Below, one piece after another: positions 20,223 to 27,902 of a DNA stretch of 64,000 bases. The DNA lies in the NCBI GenBank assembly GCA_947490615.1, contig CANLHK010000004.1:62001-126000 (forward strand). Direction: 5' to 3'. A program made the position numbers and the translations under genes. Every line of letters begins with the position of its first letter. Position 1 is the stretch's first letter. This stretch comes from Planctomycetaceae bacterium (GTDB lineage: Bacteria; Planctomycetota; Phycisphaerae; Phycisphaerales; SM1A02). Below the pieces are notes generated by a model. It ran no database searches, was not told the origin of the DNA, and saw only the letters and a list, made by a program, of their open reading frames with translations.

Positions 20223-21203
20223 ATGTCCTCTGCACCATTCGTCGTCGCGATGCTTGCATCACTTCTCACCGCGTCGAGCGCGCGTGAAACTCAAGAGACG
20301 CGCCCGTCGACTCCAAGCATTCCTCCGATCGCGCCGACCTTTCCGCCCGCAGGCGACGCGACGACGCAGAAGCCTGAGTATCGGCAGAAGTCCTACGAAG
20401 CAAAGTTCGTCACGACCGCGCCAACGCTTGATGGCAAACTCGATGACGCAGCATGGGCCAGCGCGCCGTGGTCCGACGACTTCGTGGACATCCAAGGTCC
20501 GAAGCTCCCCAAGCCGCGCTATCGCACCCGCGCCAAGATGCTGTGGGACGACACCTATCTGTACATCGCCGCGGAACTCAGCGACCCACATGTCTGGGGC
20601 ACACTGACCAAGCACGATGAGATTGTTTTTCACGACAACGACTTTGAGGTCTTCATCGATCCCGACGGTGACACGCGCGAGTACTACGAACTCGAGGTCA
20701 ACGCGCTCACGACGATCTTCGACCTGTTTCTCTATCGTCGTTACAAGGAGGATGGTCCTGCGGAGCACGGTTGGAACGCCAAGGGACTCAAGACCTTTGT
20801 GGCCATCAACGGCACGCTCAATGATCCCACTGACACCGACATCGGTTGGACGCTCGAGTGGGCAGTCCCGTGGAGTGCCTTTACGCCACCAGCGTGGGAC
20901 AAGCCGGGTTTTGGCGAAAAAGCACGGGCTGCGAAGGCTCCTGCCGTTGGCGACGAGTGGCGTCTGAACTTCTCGCGCGTGCAGTGGCGGCACAATTGGG
21001 AAGGGAAGACTGCTCCAAAGCCCATCGTGAAACCCATCAACGACAGCTTTGATCAGAAGCCTCCGACGCCCGACGCCGACGCAAAGCCCGCCTACGAGAA
21101 GACCAAGGGAAAGCCCGAAGACAACTGGGTCTGGACACCGCAATGGCAGATCGACATGCATGATCCGCGCTGGTGGGGTCGCGTGAAGTTCACCAAGAGT
21201 TGA
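20223..21203 (+). CDS. secreted carbohydrate-binding family 9-like protein
   Basis: A 326-residue exported protein. A signal peptide (MSSAPFVVAMLASLLTASSA) and a Pro/Thr-rich linker precede a CBM9-like beta-sandwich. The sandwich has the characteristic APTLDGKLDDAAWASAPW, MLWDDTYLYIAAEL, FHDNDFEVFIDPDGD and YYELEVNA, then WTLEWAVPWSAF. Single-domain CBM9-like proteins of this length are common in planctomycetes and bind sugars; CBM9 was first seen in xylanases. The long C-terminal stretch (WRHNWEG to the end) is typical of this stand-alone form. The start is supported by TACGCT six bases upstream. Confidence 0.85.
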   Translation: MSSAPFVVAMLASLLTASSARETQETRPSTPSIPPIAPTFPPAGDATTQKPEYRQKSYEAKFVTTAPTLDGKLDDAAWASAPWSDDFVDIQGPKLPKPRYRTRAKMLWDDTYLYIAAELSDPHVWGTLTKHDEIVFHDNDFEVFIDPDGDTREYYELEVNALTTIFDLFLYRRYKEDGPAEHGWNAKGLKTFVAINGTLNDPTDTDIGWTLEWAVPWSAFTPPAWDKPGFGEKARAAKAPAVGDEWRLNFSRVQWRHNWEGKTAPKPIVKPINDSFDQKPPTPDADAKPAYEKTKGKPEDNWVWTPQWQIDMHDPRWWGRVKFTKS

Positions 21204-21335
21204 GCTGCCTCCCGCCGCGGAGTCGCTGCCGATAAGGATCTCGAAGTGTGGAGGAACTGGCGGCTTTCTCAGTTCTCCTTAGAACTCCGCGCTTTCCGCA
21301 GCGTGAACGCGAAGAGCCCTTATCTTCGAGGAGTC

Positions 21336-22667
21336 ATGGATCGCATCTCTGTCACACGAACCGCCCGCCCGCTTGCCTCGCGCATTTTTGAGGAGATCGG
21401 GCTGTCGCCGCAGCCAGGCAATCTCTTTCATGAGACGACCGAGCGGTTGCTCGTCGCCTCGGAGATGGTGGGATTGCGTCATCACCAACAGATCATTCTC
21501 GCGCAGCCCAAGAGCGAGATCATGGTGCAGTTTCCTGTCCAGATGGATGATGGACGCCATCGCCTCTTCAAGGGCTATCGCGTGCAGCACTCCAATGCGC
21601 TCGGGCCCTATCACGGCGGTGTGCGCTTTGCGCCACGCCTTTCACTGGACACGGTGAAGGGGCACGCGATGTTGGCGACGCTTCGTGCGTCGTTGGTGCG
21701 CGTGCCGTTTGGTGGTGCGTTTGGTGGCGTGAAGGCGAGTCCGCGCGAACTCTCGCGAGACGAACTCATGCGCCTGACCCGTCGCTACTGCAGCGCGATC
21801 AGTCACCAAGTTGGTCCTGCCTATGACATCGTGGCGCCTGAATCGGGTGCCGATGGACAGGTCATGGCGTGGTTCCTCGACACGCTTGCGCAGACCACCC
21901 CCGAGCCGTCGCGACAAGATCAGTCGCGCGCGGTCATGGGAAAACCCGCGGAACTCGGTGGATTTGGCGCACGCGGCAAACTCATCGCCACGGGTGTCAC
22001 TGCAGTGCTCGACGAGCTGCTCGGCGACTCGCTCATGGAACTTGAGACGGCGCGCGTCTCGGTTGTTGGCTTCGGACAAGTTGGAACGGCGGTCGCGAAG
22101 GCTCTCGCTGCGCGCGGCGCTCGCGTGACTGCAGTGCTCACGAGCAGCGCGGCGATCTACGAGCCGGGCGGCATCGATGTCATGGCGCTGGCGCAGCATC
22201 GCCATCGCACTGGTGGTATCGTAGGATTCGCTTCTGCCACGACGATTCTCGAGCGGGACTTCTGGAGCGCGCCTTGTGAGCTGTGCATCCTCTGCGGCGA
22301 TGATCGCTGCCTTGACATCACGCGCGCCGAACTCTGCCGCGCCCGCGTCGTGGTGGAAGTCGGCGGCGCCAACATCACTCCCGACGGTGAAGAGGTGTTG
22401 CTCCGACAAGGCACCGAGATCGTTCCCGACCTGCTGGCCGCTGCCGCTGCCGATGTCGCGAGCGCGCTGGAGTGGCGTGAGAGTCGCTTGGAACCAACCT
22501 TCCGCAAGGATGACCTCGAGTCGCACATTCGTCGACAGCTGACACTCGCCGCGCGTCGTGTTCGTGTCGCGCGCGCTCGGTACGAATGCGACCTTCGCAC
22601 GGCGGCGACTTGCGCTGCGTTGGAGCGAATCGGCAAGATCTACGACATTCGCGGCGTCTTCCCGTGA
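21336..22667 (+). CDS. Glu/Leu/Phe/Val dehydrogenase-fold protein with substituted active site
   Basis: A 443-residue protein that follows hexameric glutamate dehydrogenase over its whole length, including KGYRVQHSNALGPY and the nucleotide loop VVGFGQVGTA. The usual catalytic residues are changed. Matched to Clostridium numbering with a constant offset of four, Lys89 is His93, Lys113 is Arg117, Lys125 is Phe129 (GGAFGG instead of GGAKGG) and Asp165 is Glu169. These Lys and Asp residues bind and activate the amino acid, so ordinary glutamate dehydrogenase activity is doubtful. ATG 21336 is chosen because GAGGAG lies just before it; TATCTT nine bases upstream may be the -10. Confidence 0.85.
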   Translation: MDRISVTRTARPLASRIFEEIGLSPQPGNLFHETTERLLVASEMVGLRHHQQIILAQPKSEIMVQFPVQMDDGRHRLFKGYRVQHSNALGPYHGGVRFAPRLSLDTVKGHAMLATLRASLVRVPFGGAFGGVKASPRELSRDELMRLTRRYCSAISHQVGPAYDIVAPESGADGQVMAWFLDTLAQTTPEPSRQDQSRAVMGKPAELGGFGARGKLIATGVTAVLDELLGDSLMELETARVSVVGFGQVGTAVAKALAARGARVTAVLTSSAAIYEPGGIDVMALAQHRHRTGGIVGFASATTILERDFWSAPCELCILCGDDRCLDITRAELCRARVVVEVGGANITPDGEEVLLRQGTEIVPDLLAAAAADVASALEWRESRLEPTFRKDDLESHIRRQLTLAARRVRVARARYECDLRTAATCAALERIGKIYDIRGVFP

Positions 22668-22721
22668 TCGCATGATCCTTCGTAGTGCGAGCAGGCTGCC
22701 GCGGGCCACCGCACGCACGAT

Positions 22722-22727
22722 TACAAT
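22722..22727 (+). promoter_or_regulatory. leaderless -10 box TACAAT
   Basis: TACAAT followed by exactly six bases and ATG 22734 of the HIT gene. It is one of the closest matches to TATAAT in the window. No -35 consensus is visible. Confidence 0.55.
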
Positions 22728-22733
22728 CGCCGC

Positions 22734-23138
22734 ATGACGATCTTCGCTCGGATCATCGCAGGTGAGATCCCTTGTCACCGCGTCTATGAGGATGCGCATG
22801 TCTTGGCGTTCCTCGACATCGGGCCCGTCTCCGATGGGCACTTGCTCGTCGTTCCCAAAGAGACGAAGGCGCAGCTTCATGAACTCAGCGATGAGTCCGC
22901 TGCTGCGATTGGCCGCGTGCTTCCGCGTCTTGCGCGCGCGGTGATGCAGGCAACAGGCGCGACGGCCTACAACATTCTTCAGAACAACGGGGCAGCAGCG
23001 CATCAAGCGGTCATGCATGTGCACTTCCACATCATTCCGAAACTCGGCAGTGCGGGACTCGGCGTCGGTTGGAATCCAGGAACACTCGATGCCGCGCGTG
23101 CGCGCGAACTCGTCGCGTCGATGCAGGCGGCGCTTTGA
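22734..23138 (+). CDS. HIT family nucleotide hydrolase/transferase
   Basis: A 134-residue histidine-triad protein. The N-terminus MTIFARIIAGEIPCHRVYED and GHLLVVPKE match the HinT/Hit branch. The triad HVHFH (His95, 97, 99) is intact; the middle His is the nucleophile that attacks the alpha-phosphate of AMP-type nucleotides. The gene begins a tight unit with nadC (one base apart) and birA (ATGA overlap). Its role with these cofactor genes is unclear, although hydrolysis of aminoacyl- or biotinyl-AMP side products would fit. Confidence 0.92.
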   Translation: MTIFARIIAGEIPCHRVYEDAHVLAFLDIGPVSDGHLLVVPKETKAQLHELSDESAAAIGRVLPRLARAVMQATGATAYNILQNNGAAAHQAVMHVHFHIIPKLGSAGLGVGWNPGTLDAARARELVASMQAAL

Positions 23139-23139
23139 C

Positions 23140-24111
23140 ATGAGTGCACAGCGCCACCACGAGTACAACGCCTTGGATCTTCCAGAGCTGTTTGACGCGC
23201 TGGCTCGCAACGATGCAGAGGCGATGGTGACGCGAGGGCTCGCGGAAGATTTGGGCGCGACCGATGGATCGCAGGGCTTTCGCGGAGATCTCACGAGCGC
23301 TGCAGCGATCGCGCCAAGCACGCGCGGTCGCGCGACGATCGTGAGTCGCGCCGATGGAACGCTCGCGGGCTTACCCGTGGTGCACATGGTGGCGCAGCGG
23401 GCGGGGCTTGCGTGTGCGCCGCATCTTGCGGATGGCATGCGCGTCACGCGAGGCTCACGCATCGCGACCCTTGAGGGTCCATACGCCGCGATGCTGGCGC
23501 ACGAGCGCACGATGCTGAACTTCCTCACGCTGCTCTCGGGCAATGCGACACTCACAGCGCGTTTCGTAGAAGCGGTGCACGGCACGCGTGCGAAGATCTG
23601 CGACACCCGCAAGACGATTCCAGGCCTGCGAACCTTGCAGAAGTACGCCACCCGTTGCGGCGGAGGAACGCTCCATCGCATCGGACTCTTTGACGCGGTG
23701 CTCCTGAAGGACAACCATCTCGGCGTGTTTGAACCAGGGACGCTGGGGGCTCGGGTGCGCGCCGCGGCGCAGAAGGCGCGCGCGATTGCGACGCCCTCGT
23801 TTGTCGAGTGCGAAGTCGATTCGCTTGCGCAACTCGACGAGTTGCTCGAGATGCTCAAGCAGACACCGAACACGATCGACCTCGTGCTGCTCGACAACAT
23901 GGACGCTGCGTCGCTCGCCGACGCGGTCGCGCGTCGTGATGCCTGTGCGCCCGCGCTCTTACTCGAGGCTTCAGGCGGCGTGCGACTCGACAGCGTGCGC
24001 ACGATTGCTCTGAGTGGCGTGGATCGCATTTCGGTTGGCGCGATCACGCACTCGGCGCCTGCGTTGGACCTCGGCTTAGACTTCGAAACGCGATTGGATC
24101 AGGGCGCATGA
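23140..24111 (+). CDS. nadC: nicotinate-nucleotide pyrophosphorylase (carboxylating)
   Basis: A 323-residue quinolinate phosphoribosyltransferase, which makes nicotinate mononucleotide from quinolinate and PRPP in de novo NAD synthesis. Family blocks seen: GDLTSAAAI, ERTMLNFLTLLSGNATLT, ICDTRKTIPGLRTLQKYA, CGGGTLHRIGLFDAVLLKDN, VECEVDS, LLDNM, LEASGGV and ISVGAITHSAPALDLGLDF. The Arg, His and Lys residues of the active site all lie in these blocks. The start ATG 23140 is one base after the HIT stop. nadA and nadB are not nearby. Confidence 0.95.
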   Translation: MSAQRHHEYNALDLPELFDALARNDAEAMVTRGLAEDLGATDGSQGFRGDLTSAAAIAPSTRGRATIVSRADGTLAGLPVVHMVAQRAGLACAPHLADGMRVTRGSRIATLEGPYAAMLAHERTMLNFLTLLSGNATLTARFVEAVHGTRAKICDTRKTIPGLRTLQKYATRCGGGTLHRIGLFDAVLLKDNHLGVFEPGTLGARVRAAAQKARAIATPSFVECEVDSLAQLDELLEMLKQTPNTIDLVLLDNMDAASLADAVARRDACAPALLLEASGGVRLDSVRTIALSGVDRISVGAITHSAPALDLGLDFETRLDQGA

Positions 24112-24878
24112 GCGTGGTGCCCTTTGCGGCGTGGAGCGAGCGTCTCAACGACGCCTGCTCCTCGTGCGCGTTGTTTCGCACGGCCATCGCCTTGCAGGAA
24201 ACGCCTTCGACACAAGACGCGCCTGAGACGCGCGCCGCGCCGACGGGAACCGTGGTCACGGCGTGGAGGCAGACCGCAGGACGAGGGCGATTCGGGCGAG
24301 TCTGGGTGGACCGCGCAACGATGGGCCTCGCGGCGACCTTCGTCGTCGATCGGCAGGCTGCCGAGCGGTTGGCGTTGGCGGGGGCGGTGGCTGCTGCCGA
24401 CGCAGCGGAGTCTGTGCTTGGCGCGCGCGTGGGGATCAAGTGGCCCAATGACATCGTCGTCGGTGGGCGAAAGCTCGCGGGTGTGCTGATCGAAGCGACT
24501 TCGGCGCGCGCGCTCGTCGGCATTGGTATGAACATCACGCACCCAAGCTTCGATGGCGAACTTGAGTCGCGGGCCACGAGTCTCGCGATGCTCGGCACGC
24601 GCGTCGATCGAGTCGAAGTGCTCTGCCTCTTGGTCAAGGCGTTGGATCGCGCGCTGGTCGCGAGCGATGCACATCTGGTCGAACAGTTTCTTGAACGGGA
24701 CGCGCTGCGCGGGACGCGCGCGCTCTTCTCGACACCCACGGGTCCCGTCGAGGGAGAGGTTCGCAGCGTTGACCCGATGCGCGGATTGGTCCTTCGAACC
24801 GAGTCGGGCGAGCGATTCTTGCCCGCCAACTCCACAAGTGTCGCCGAGTGGGGCGAGAAGCGCGCGGCGCAGCGCTGA
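24108..24878 (+). CDS. birA: biotin--[acetyl-CoA-carboxylase] ligase
   Basis: A 256-residue biotin protein ligase that attaches biotin to carboxylase carrier domains through biotinyl-AMP. The core motifs are AWRQTAGRGRFGRVW (the biotinyl-AMP loop), IKWPNDIVVGGRKLAGVLIE (catalytic Lys region) and VGIGMNI, followed by a short C-terminal SH3-like cap (VEGEVRSVDPMRGLVL). There is no N-terminal helix-turn-helix, so it is a mono-functional enzyme and not a BirA repressor. ATG 24108 overlaps the nadC stop (ATGA). Confidence 0.93.
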   Translation: MSVVPFAAWSERLNDACSSCALFRTAIALQETPSTQDAPETRAAPTGTVVTAWRQTAGRGRFGRVWVDRATMGLAATFVVDRQAAERLALAGAVAAADAAESVLGARVGIKWPNDIVVGGRKLAGVLIEATSARALVGIGMNITHPSFDGELESRATSLAMLGTRVDRVEVLCLLVKALDRALVASDAHLVEQFLERDALRGTRALFSTPTGPVEGEVRSVDPMRGLVLRTESGERFLPANSTSVAEWGEKRAAQR

Positions 24879-24888
24879 GTCGCTTCAA

Positions 24889-24906
24889 GCTCAAGTGCGC
24901 TTGAGC
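24889..24906. repeat. short perfect hairpin after birA
   Basis: GCTCAAG (24889-24895) and CTTGAGC (24900-24906) form a 7-bp stem with a 4-base loop between birA and the next gene. No T-run follows, so it may be an mRNA 3' structure rather than a terminator. Confidence 0.4.
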
Positions 24907-24926
24907 CGTCGGCCGATATCGAGGCC

Positions 24927-25586
24927 GTGCCCCTTGCTTCAGTCCTGCTTCTCTGCGTTCTTGCGTCGCCGCCAGCGCCGCTTGATCCGCCTCAAGGTGG
25001 TGTGACCACAAGTGTGCTGCGGCCAAAGCTGAAGATGCTCGAGGCGGGGATCGATGATCGGGGCGGGCTCGAGAAGAGCCTGCGCGTGCTGCCCGTCGAC
25101 CTGCGGGTGCCGTCGGGCTTTCAGAGCGTGTATCGCGTGCCTGGAGAAGAGGAGCGGATGATGCGCGGCAGCGGCGCGCTCTTTGCGATCTTTCCGCGCA
25201 GCTTGTATCGCCGCACGAGCGAAGGCAGTACGCCGATCATTCCAGCAGGCACGGTCTATTCGATTGGGATGCCTGGAGGCTTTACCTATCCAGGCGGCTT
25301 TCTTCGAGACGATGTGGCGCCGCCCGATCCACGGATCGCCACGCTGGTGGATCGTCGTGTGCGCTTGACGCCGATCGCCGATGCGCCTGCATTGCGCACC
25401 GCGCTTGAACACGAGCGCGCGTCACCGGTGCGCGCGATCGACATCGCTTCGACTGAGGCAATGCCCGCGATCTCTGAGGCAGCTCGGCTTCGCGCCGTGC
25501 CACCACAGGCGATTGGGTCGCATCGCGCTCCACTTCCCACCATCGATGATCTCAAGCTCGGCGCTGCGCGCGTGCTGCATGATTGA
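24927..25586 (+). CDS. hypothetical exported protein
   Basis: A 219-residue protein that I do not recognise. The GTG start gives a short hydrophobic leader (VPLASVLLLCVLASPPAP) resembling a signal peptide. The middle, about residues 80-125, is rich in Gly, Tyr and Phe with repeated PGGF and YPGG. The last third is Ala/Arg-rich and predicted helical. It is 48 bp after birA on the same strand, with a small hairpin between them. Start choice is weakly supported: no SD and only a poor GATATC box six bases upstream. It is convergent with the MORN lipoprotein gene. Confidence 0.6.
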   Translation: MPLASVLLLCVLASPPAPLDPPQGGVTTSVLRPKLKMLEAGIDDRGGLEKSLRVLPVDLRVPSGFQSVYRVPGEEERMMRGSGALFAIFPRSLYRRTSEGSTPIIPAGTVYSIGMPGGFTYPGGFLRDDVAPPDPRIATLVDRRVRLTPIADAPALRTALEHERASPVRAIDIASTEAMPAISEAARLRAVPPQAIGSHRAPLPTIDDLKLGAARVLHD

Positions 25587-25616
25587 ACGCGCTGACTTCT
25601 GCACCATCGCAACCGC

Positions 25617-26072
25617 TCACGGCTCCGCGCCGCTCTGTTGCCGACCATCGCCGCGTTGCTCGGTGCGCAAAAGCTTGCCTTCGGTGTCGTAGTACTTCCA
25701 CTCGCCGACGCGCACACCATCGTTGTAGTTGCCTTCGCGCTCGAGCACGCCATGGTCGTAGTAGGCGCTGCTCTTGCCAGTGCGCGACCACTTTCCCGCA
25801 GCGTTGCGGCGGAGTTCGTACTGGTACTTCAACTTGCCGTTGGGCCAGTTCTCTTTCGAGATCTTGACCTCAGCGCTGCTCGGTGGGATGACGGGATCTG
25901 TGGTGACTTCGGGCTTGACGGACGGAGTGACTGCTGGCGTCACGGGCGGAATCACGGGCGGGGTCACGGGTGTGGGCGTCGCGGGGTCGCAGGCGACGAC
26001 CGCGAGCATGGTGCAGCACAGCGTGGCGAGAAGGGCGAGTCGTGCTTGAGGGCGGAAGCGCTGGAGGAGCAT
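25617..26072 (-). CDS. lipoprotein with MORN-like (YwqK-type) repeats
   Basis: A 151-residue lipoprotein. From ATG 26072 the N-terminus is a type II signal ending in the lipobox LAVVAC (Cys28). A Pro/Thr/Val linker with repeats of the form TPxVxPP spans about residues 31-60. After it come three MORN-like units typical of YwqK/toxin-antitoxin-type repeats: WPNGKLKYQYELR, YYDHGVLEREGNYNDGVRVG and WKYYDTEGKLLRTE. The protein is expected to sit on a membrane facing the periplasm or outside; its function is unknown. A longer frame from ATG 26117 would move the lipobox inward and is less likely. Confidence 0.78.
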   Translation of the reverse strand: MLLQRFRPQARLALLATLCCTMLAVVACDPATPTPVTPPVIPPVTPAVTPSVKPEVTTDPVIPPSSAEVKISKENWPNGKLKYQYELRRNAAGKWSRTGKSSAYYDHGVLEREGNYNDGVRVGEWKYYDTEGKLLRTEQRGDGRQQSGAEP

Positions 26073-26151
26073 CGGGGGGATCTGCCAAGGCGATGGAGAG
26101 TTTGCAGCGCGCAGCATACTTCATGCATTCCGCGGGCAACGCTGCCGACCG

Positions 26152-26157
26152 TACGAT
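26152..26157 (+). promoter_or_regulatory. leaderless -10 box TACGAT
   Basis: TACGAT, six bases, then ATG 26164. It supports this start for the large exported protein over an internal ATG at 26188. Confidence 0.45.
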
Positions 26158-26163
26158 CTCGCC

Positions 26164-27834
26164 ATGCACGCGTTGCGCGTCAACCTCATGAGTCAACGCG
26201 CCTGCCTCGGGCGGTGCGTTGTTGGTGTCGTGATGACAGCCCTGGTGCTGCTCGTGTCAGCAACGGTGAGTCGCGCGGAAATCGAGCCCGCCGTCGTTGA
26301 GGCGGTCTGTGTGCGCGGTGAGCCTGTGTTCATTGAAGTCCGTGTCGGCGTCGACGCATCGATCGGCGGCTTGGAGTTCTCCAAGCGCGGAGGCGAGTCC
26401 CGCAACTCCATCGAAGGCCGTCTCTATTGGCCGTATCTCCCAGCACCAACCGAAGGCGCGCTGGTGCGTTGGGCTGCACCCTCCAATCCGCTTCGATTGT
26501 CGGAGACGCGTCCAATCGGCGCGAAGAGCGCGCTGCTTGTCGTGACGATCCCGCCCTCGGCTGCGGAAGAACTCCTGCTCTTTGTCGGTGGACGCGCGGT
26601 GGCATTGCGTGTGTTTGAACCAGGTGCCGCGGACATGTTTGATCAGTTGGCCAAGCGTGCCGGAATGATCGCCCCACAAGGTGAGCGCGAGGCTTCGCTC
26701 TCGTTGCCTGACGCTGCTGCGCCGTTTGAGCGCTTTCGATTCTCGATCGGCGTTCCGATGCGCGGCTGGCCCGAGCCGCCACCGTTCAAAGAGGGGAGTG
26801 GTGACGAACTTGCCGCGCGTGCTTCGACGGCGTTGTGGCGCGCGGCATTGTCGCGCGTCGCCGCTGGTGGCATCGGCCCAGCGACTGAACTCGCCGAGCA
26901 ATTGGTGGCGAGTTGTTCCGATGAGACGGCTCCCGCGCCGATTGCGGCGTGGATCGCCAGCCCTGAAGAGTTGCGCAGCGTGCTGAACCTCGCGTTTGAG
27001 CGGGAGTTTTCACCAGCGCGCGTGGCGGCGAGCGTGAACGAGTTCGTCCATGTTCGCGCGCCTGTGCTGTGGTGGATCGAAGATTCTGATCGCCTGACGG
27101 TGACGCTGGCGATGGCCAATCCCACCACGCACGCACGGCTTGTGCAGTACCAGTGGCTTGCTGGAAGTGAGACCGATCTCTTGCCGCTGGTCGTCGAAGT
27201 GCCCGCGGCCGAAGTGCGCCGCGCGCGCATCGAGCGCGCCGCTGTGGTTCGCAGCGCGTTCGCTGCGGGCCAACCCGACGCGATCGAACGCCTGCAGGTT
27301 TCTTGCGAGGGTCACGCGGAGAACTTGCAAGTCTCTCCTGGGATGATCCGCGTACCCGGTGGTGGCCTCACGCTGTCGGAGTGCTTTGCGCCGCTCAATC
27401 TGGTGTCGGTGGCGCGTGATGGACGCGGCGCGATGCGGCTCTCGACCACTCGCATCGCGGTGCGCGAGCGGCTGACGGGTTGGGAGTTGTTCCTTGATGT
27501 CGGCGGAGTCGACGGCGACGACGCCGTCGCGGCGCAGGAGCACGCGCTGTGGACGGTCGGTTCTGACGGCGGAAGCGTGCGCGTGGATGGCAGCGGCGCG
27601 GTCACGATTTTGGAGAGCAGCCTCGGCGCCGAGGCGGTTGAGTTCGCAGCGTTCCCTGAGCGATTCCGCGCGGCCACGGTGTTTCCGAGCGAGTGGATTC
27701 GGCGCGAGGAAGGCACGACGATCTTGCAAGTCGGGTTTCGGCGGCTGTTTCCTGGCGGATTTGCCGACGCGCCGTTTGCCACGGTGCCATGGCGCACGCG
27801 CCCTCGCACGATCGAGCTTGAGCTCTCGCCCTGA
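26164..27834 (+). CDS. large exported protein of unknown function
   Basis: A 556-residue protein that I do not recognise. The first 37 residues form a signal peptide (CVVGVVMTALVLLVSATVSRA core, cleavage near SRAEIEP). The rest has no membrane segment, few Cys and alternating hydrophobic stretches that suggest beta-rich domains, with a helical region around residues 215-300. No catalytic motif is evident. It follows a TAnnnT-N6-ATG promoter and ends 68 bp before parA, so it is probably a separate unit. Codon use is like its neighbours. Confidence 0.75.
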   Translation: MHALRVNLMSQRACLGRCVVGVVMTALVLLVSATVSRAEIEPAVVEAVCVRGEPVFIEVRVGVDASIGGLEFSKRGGESRNSIEGRLYWPYLPAPTEGALVRWAAPSNPLRLSETRPIGAKSALLVVTIPPSAAEELLLFVGGRAVALRVFEPGAADMFDQLAKRAGMIAPQGEREASLSLPDAAAPFERFRFSIGVPMRGWPEPPPFKEGSGDELAARASTALWRAALSRVAAGGIGPATELAEQLVASCSDETAPAPIAAWIASPEELRSVLNLAFEREFSPARVAASVNEFVHVRAPVLWWIEDSDRLTVTLAMANPTTHARLVQYQWLAGSETDLLPLVVEVPAAEVRRARIERAAVVRSAFAAGQPDAIERLQVSCEGHAENLQVSPGMIRVPGGGLTLSECFAPLNLVSVARDGRGAMRLSTTRIAVRERLTGWELFLDVGGVDGDDAVAAQEHALWTVGSDGGSVRVDGSGAVTILESSLGAEAVEFAAFPERFRAATVFPSEWIRREEGTTILQVGFRRLFPGGFADAPFATVPWRTRPRTIELELSP

Positions 27835-27890
27835 CCGCGCAGGCACGCGGCGCGCTGCTGATGTGCGCCAAAAACACCGACGGTTTTCCT

Positions 27891-27896
27891 TATACT
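27891..27896 (+). promoter_or_regulatory. leaderless -10 box TATACT before parA
   Basis: TATACT, six bases, then ATG 27903. The surrounding TTTTCCTTATACT is AT-rich against the GC-rich background. It supports ATG 27903 over the ATG at 27861. Confidence 0.55.
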
Positions 27897-27902
27897 CGCA
27901 GC

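Noticed and set aside
21642-24047. 801-codon minus-strand frame across the dehydrogenase, HIT and nadC genes
   Set aside because: It covers three well-supported genes and its product is Ser/Arg/Ala-rich with no motif.
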